64,000 bases of DNA. Source: Verrucomicrobiales bacterium. GTDB lineage: Bacteria; Verrucomicrobiota; Verrucomicrobiia; Limisphaerales; JAYPXF01. The stretch spans positions 23,324 through 87,323 of the forward strand of contig PBAL01000075.1 in NCBI GenBank assembly GCA_002715965.1. Reading direction: 5' to 3'. The number at the start of each line of letters is the position of its first letter. Position 1 is the first letter of the stretch. Below the pieces are notes generated by a model. It searched no databases. It was not told the DNA's origin and saw only the letters and a program-made list of their open reading frames with translations. Positions 62,187 to 64,000 of this stretch are shown here, piece by piece. A program made the position numbers and the translations under genes.

Positions 62187-63218
62187 ATGAAACGTCTCCT
62201 TGGACTCAGCCTCGTTTTCCTGGCCGTCAGCGTGAATGCCCAGAACCGCGTTTATCAGAACGTACTGACGCCGATCGAAAACCCTACCCCCCTGCTGAAC
62301 GACCATCCTGAATTCGTCCAACCGGTCGTTGAATCGCGTCGCTTTTCCGCGCCGGTCCTGGTTGATGACGATAAGGCGGACCTGCACGTGCGAGCGTGGC
62401 GCTTTTCGTACAACGCCCGCGGGATCATCGAGATGCCGAACCGGTTGGAGGCGAAGGCAACCGCCGTGATCATGGTGCATCCATGGGGCATAGACGACGG
62501 ACAGGGGTGGCAGACACCCGAACCGGCGGGCGTCGCGGATTTCTGCACCGTCGAAAAGAACAAGCTCGCCGGACGCCACACCCGCGAGGTGATCAATCCC
62601 TTCATCAAGTCTCTGCGCGACCGCGTCGGGTTGGTCCTATTCAGTCTCCGAGGTGGTGCCGATCAGATTCGCACCAATCTGTATCGCACCATTCACGGCC
62701 ACCCGAGCAAGGAGCAGCGAGCCAAAGCTCAACACCAATTGACCAAGGTACTGAACGAATTCGATTACACCGGGCAAGCCCTGCCCGAAAAGCTGACCGT
62801 CTCAAAAACGCATCCGGTCCGTGACTACTTCCGCCAATTCCGTGGACTCGACGCCGGTCCGCGCTACAACAACAAAGGGTATTGGGACCTGCCCATACCC
62901 GTCTGCAGCGACATCGACGTCTTCCCTGACGACGTCGTTCTGTATGACGAGCAAGATTACCCGGCCTTGAAAAAGTTCCTGCAGGACAACGGCATCCGCC
63001 ACATATTGCTGACCGGCTATGCAACGGACATGTGTTTCTGCGCCACCACCGCCGGCTACGAGAATCTTTCCAAAGACTTCAACGTCTTCCTTGTTGGCGA
63101 TGCGACATTGGCAACGTTCCCGGCAAACAACTCACCACGATACGCGACCAATGCACACATCTCCTTCGCGTCGCTAAACCAATTGATCACGCAGGTGTCC
63201 TGGATCCGGCCAGACTAG
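62187..63218 (+). CDS. Secreted isochorismatase-like cysteine hydrolase
   Basis: 343 residues from the ATG at 62187 with signal peptide (KRLLGLSLVFLAVSVNA). The second half has the isochorismatase-superfamily pattern: VVLYDEQDYPALKKFLQDNG, then IRHILLTGYATDMCFCATTA with the nucleophile Cys (the first or second of D-M-C-F-C), GYENLSKDFNVFLVGDATLA. The catalytic Asp and Lys could be in HPWGIDDGQGW and the following region. The first half contains a long insertion relative to the 180-residue family norm, so it is an extended member. The substrate is unknown. Its TAG stop appears to coincide with the left end of an IS630 element. Confidence 0.75.
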   Translation: MKRLLGLSLVFLAVSVNAQNRVYQNVLTPIENPTPLLNDHPEFVQPVVESRRFSAPVLVDDDKADLHVRAWRFSYNARGIIEMPNRLEAKATAVIMVHPWGIDDGQGWQTPEPAGVADFCTVEKNKLAGRHTREVINPFIKSLRDRVGLVLFSLRGGADQIRTNLYRTIHGHPSKEQRAKAQHQLTKVLNEFDYTGQALPEKLTVSKTHPVRDYFRQFRGLDAGPRYNNKGYWDLPIPVCSDIDVFPDDVVLYDEQDYPALKKFLQDNGIRHILLTGYATDMCFCATTAGYENLSKDFNVFLVGDATLATFPANNSPRYATNAHISFASLNQLITQVSWIRPD

Positions 63219-64000
63219 TGCAGTGAGTCATTTAGTTATGACACTCAAGCATATAAGATTTGCTCGATGGCAGCGCCGTTTGTAATCAGCCCACCGGAAC
63301 GAAAGAGACTTCAGAAGATGGCTCGTAGTCGATCTCTACGCAGTGAAGACAGTCGTCGTGCACGAATCATTTTGGCCTTGGCGGTCGGTTCGTCGCTGCG
63401 AACTGTCAGTGCCGAGCAGAACTGCAGCATCAATACCGTAGGCTTGTGACGTGATCGGTTCATGTCTGAGCGTTTTGGCAGGGATCTATAGCCGGCATCG
63501 AGGAAAAGCTCCGGACAAGAATGCTGAAAAGTTGGCGGCCCGCATCATCGACTGGACCCTCCATCTCAAGCCCGCCAATGGCGCGACGCAGTGGAGTACA
63601 CGCACCTTGGCCGCAGCCTTGCAAACCAGCCAGTCACGCGTTGCCCGGGTGTGGGCCAAGAGCGGATTGCAGCCCCACCGCTTGCGCCGATACAAGGCCA
63701 GCAACGATCCTGATCTTGAAAGCAAGGCTGCGGATGTCATTGGGCTTTATCTCAAACCACCTCTGAATGCCGCGGTTTTCTGCGTTGATGAACAGACCGC
63801 GATTCAAGCACTCGATCGACTCGATCCTGTGTTGCCGCTGTCGCCCGGACGAGCTGAGCGACATGGTTTCGAATATTACCGCCATGGGACGCTTTCGCTT
63901 TATGCGGCGCTGGACACTCTTTCGGGCGAGGTGTTGGGGAAGACGACCGAGCGTCACACCAGTGCGGATTTGTTGCCTTCCTGGAAGAGTTGATCGCCAC
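63217..64000 (+). mobile_element. IS630-family insertion sequence, left end and most of the body; right end beyond the window
   Basis: IS630/Tc1-mariner elements insert at TA. The left boundary probably lies at the TA of the preceding gene's stop codon (TAG, 63216-63218), after which non-coding sequence with a small palindrome (GTCAT-N6-ATGAC, 63227-63243) leads to the transposase start at 63267. The right end is not in the window, so boundaries and duplication cannot be confirmed. Confidence 0.65.
63267..63993 (+). pseudogene. IS630-type transposase, broken in at least three places
   Basis: The start (PPERKRLQKMARSRSLRSED, RRARIILALAVGSSLRTV) is the N-terminal helix-turn-helix part. At 63447 a TGA stands where other family members have Trp (INTVGL-stop-RDRF). 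After a frameshift near 63480 reading resumes as AGIYSRHRGKAPDKNAEKLA and passes the second helix-turn-helix (WSTRTLAAALQTSQSRVARV) into the DDE domain (AAVFCVDEQTAIQALDR, with the first catalytic Asp). A third frameshift near 63970 (a lost T in GATTTGTT) turns ADFVAFLEELIA into a stop. The rest lies beyond the window. The element is inactive unless programmed frameshifting covers the breaks, which is unlikely for the nonsense codon. Confidence 0.75.

Noticed and set aside
1..64000. CRISPR array, prophage, integron or known defence island
   Set aside because: No regularly spaced direct repeats of 25-40 bases, no cas-like, integrase-like, restriction-modification or phage structural genes were seen. 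The only mobile gene is the broken IS630 transposase.

Overview
The window looks like chromosomal DNA of a free-living Verrucomicrobiota, most likely the Pedosphaera/Limisphaerales group (subdivision 3). This is inference from gene content: three DUF1501 proteins, one PSD1-type cytochrome protein (DUF1549/DUF1553), three secreted sulfatases, a DUF2723-TPR membrane protein, Tat-type leaders, moderately high GC, and many short GC-rich intergenic hairpins. There are no plasmid, phage, CRISPR or biosynthetic-cluster hallmarks. Genes lie on both strands in short co-directional runs.

Layout. 1-2.7 kb: start of a TolC-like lipoprotein, apolipoprotein N-acyltransferase and a His-rich nickel/cobalt-type transporter, all minus. 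3.0-5.7 kb: secreted hydrolase plus sulfatase pair. 5.9-9.4 kb: overlapping SDR, fused CoA-transferase and thiolase genes for acetoacetyl-CoA/3-hydroxybutyrate metabolism. 10-12.7 kb: MHS-type MFS transporter and two small membrane proteins. 12.8-16.3 kb: TPR-redoxin protein, ApaG and an unknown secreted protein. 16.4-19 kb: secreted lectin-like protein, DUF1501 and DUF1232. 19-24 kb: relic of a hybrid kinase, Dus, a sulfatase with repeats, RibH, a PmtA-like methyltransferase and a radical-SAM relic. 24-28 kb: AhpC, NaChBac-like ion channel, rhomboid protease, CIA30-type relic, TetR regulator. 28-32 kb: dnaE. 32-37 kb: BPSS1187-type hydrolase, a metallopeptidase gene broken by a 20-bp tandem duplication, aldose epimerase, inositol monophosphatase, NYN protein. 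37-48 kb: von Willebrand A protein followed by a MoxR-DUF58-BatA-like-vWA-DUF4175-like operon. 48-52.5 kb: DUF1501, DUF3500, a four-cysteine protein, tRNA-Glu and tRNA-Asn. 52.5-62 kb: sulfatase, DUF2723-TPR protein and the DUF1501/PSD1 pair, all minus. 62-64 kb: secreted cysteine hydrolase and a decaying IS630-type transposase at the window edge.

How it fits together: the secreted sulfatases, DUF1501/PSD1 proteins and lectin-like proteins fit degradation of sulfated polysaccharides, as usual in this phylum. The vWA operon is an envelope-associated MoxR chaperone system. I found no convincing wholly new defence or mobile system. The least ordinary content is the set of gene relics (19.0-19.4, 23.9, 26.8-27.2, 33.2, 63.3 kb), the recurring inverted-repeat elements between genes, the twin golvesin-like inserts in the PSD1 protein, and the operon of vWA proteins with an extra Pro/Thr/Ala-rich vWA protein in front. 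All identifications come from reading the sequence; no database search was run.
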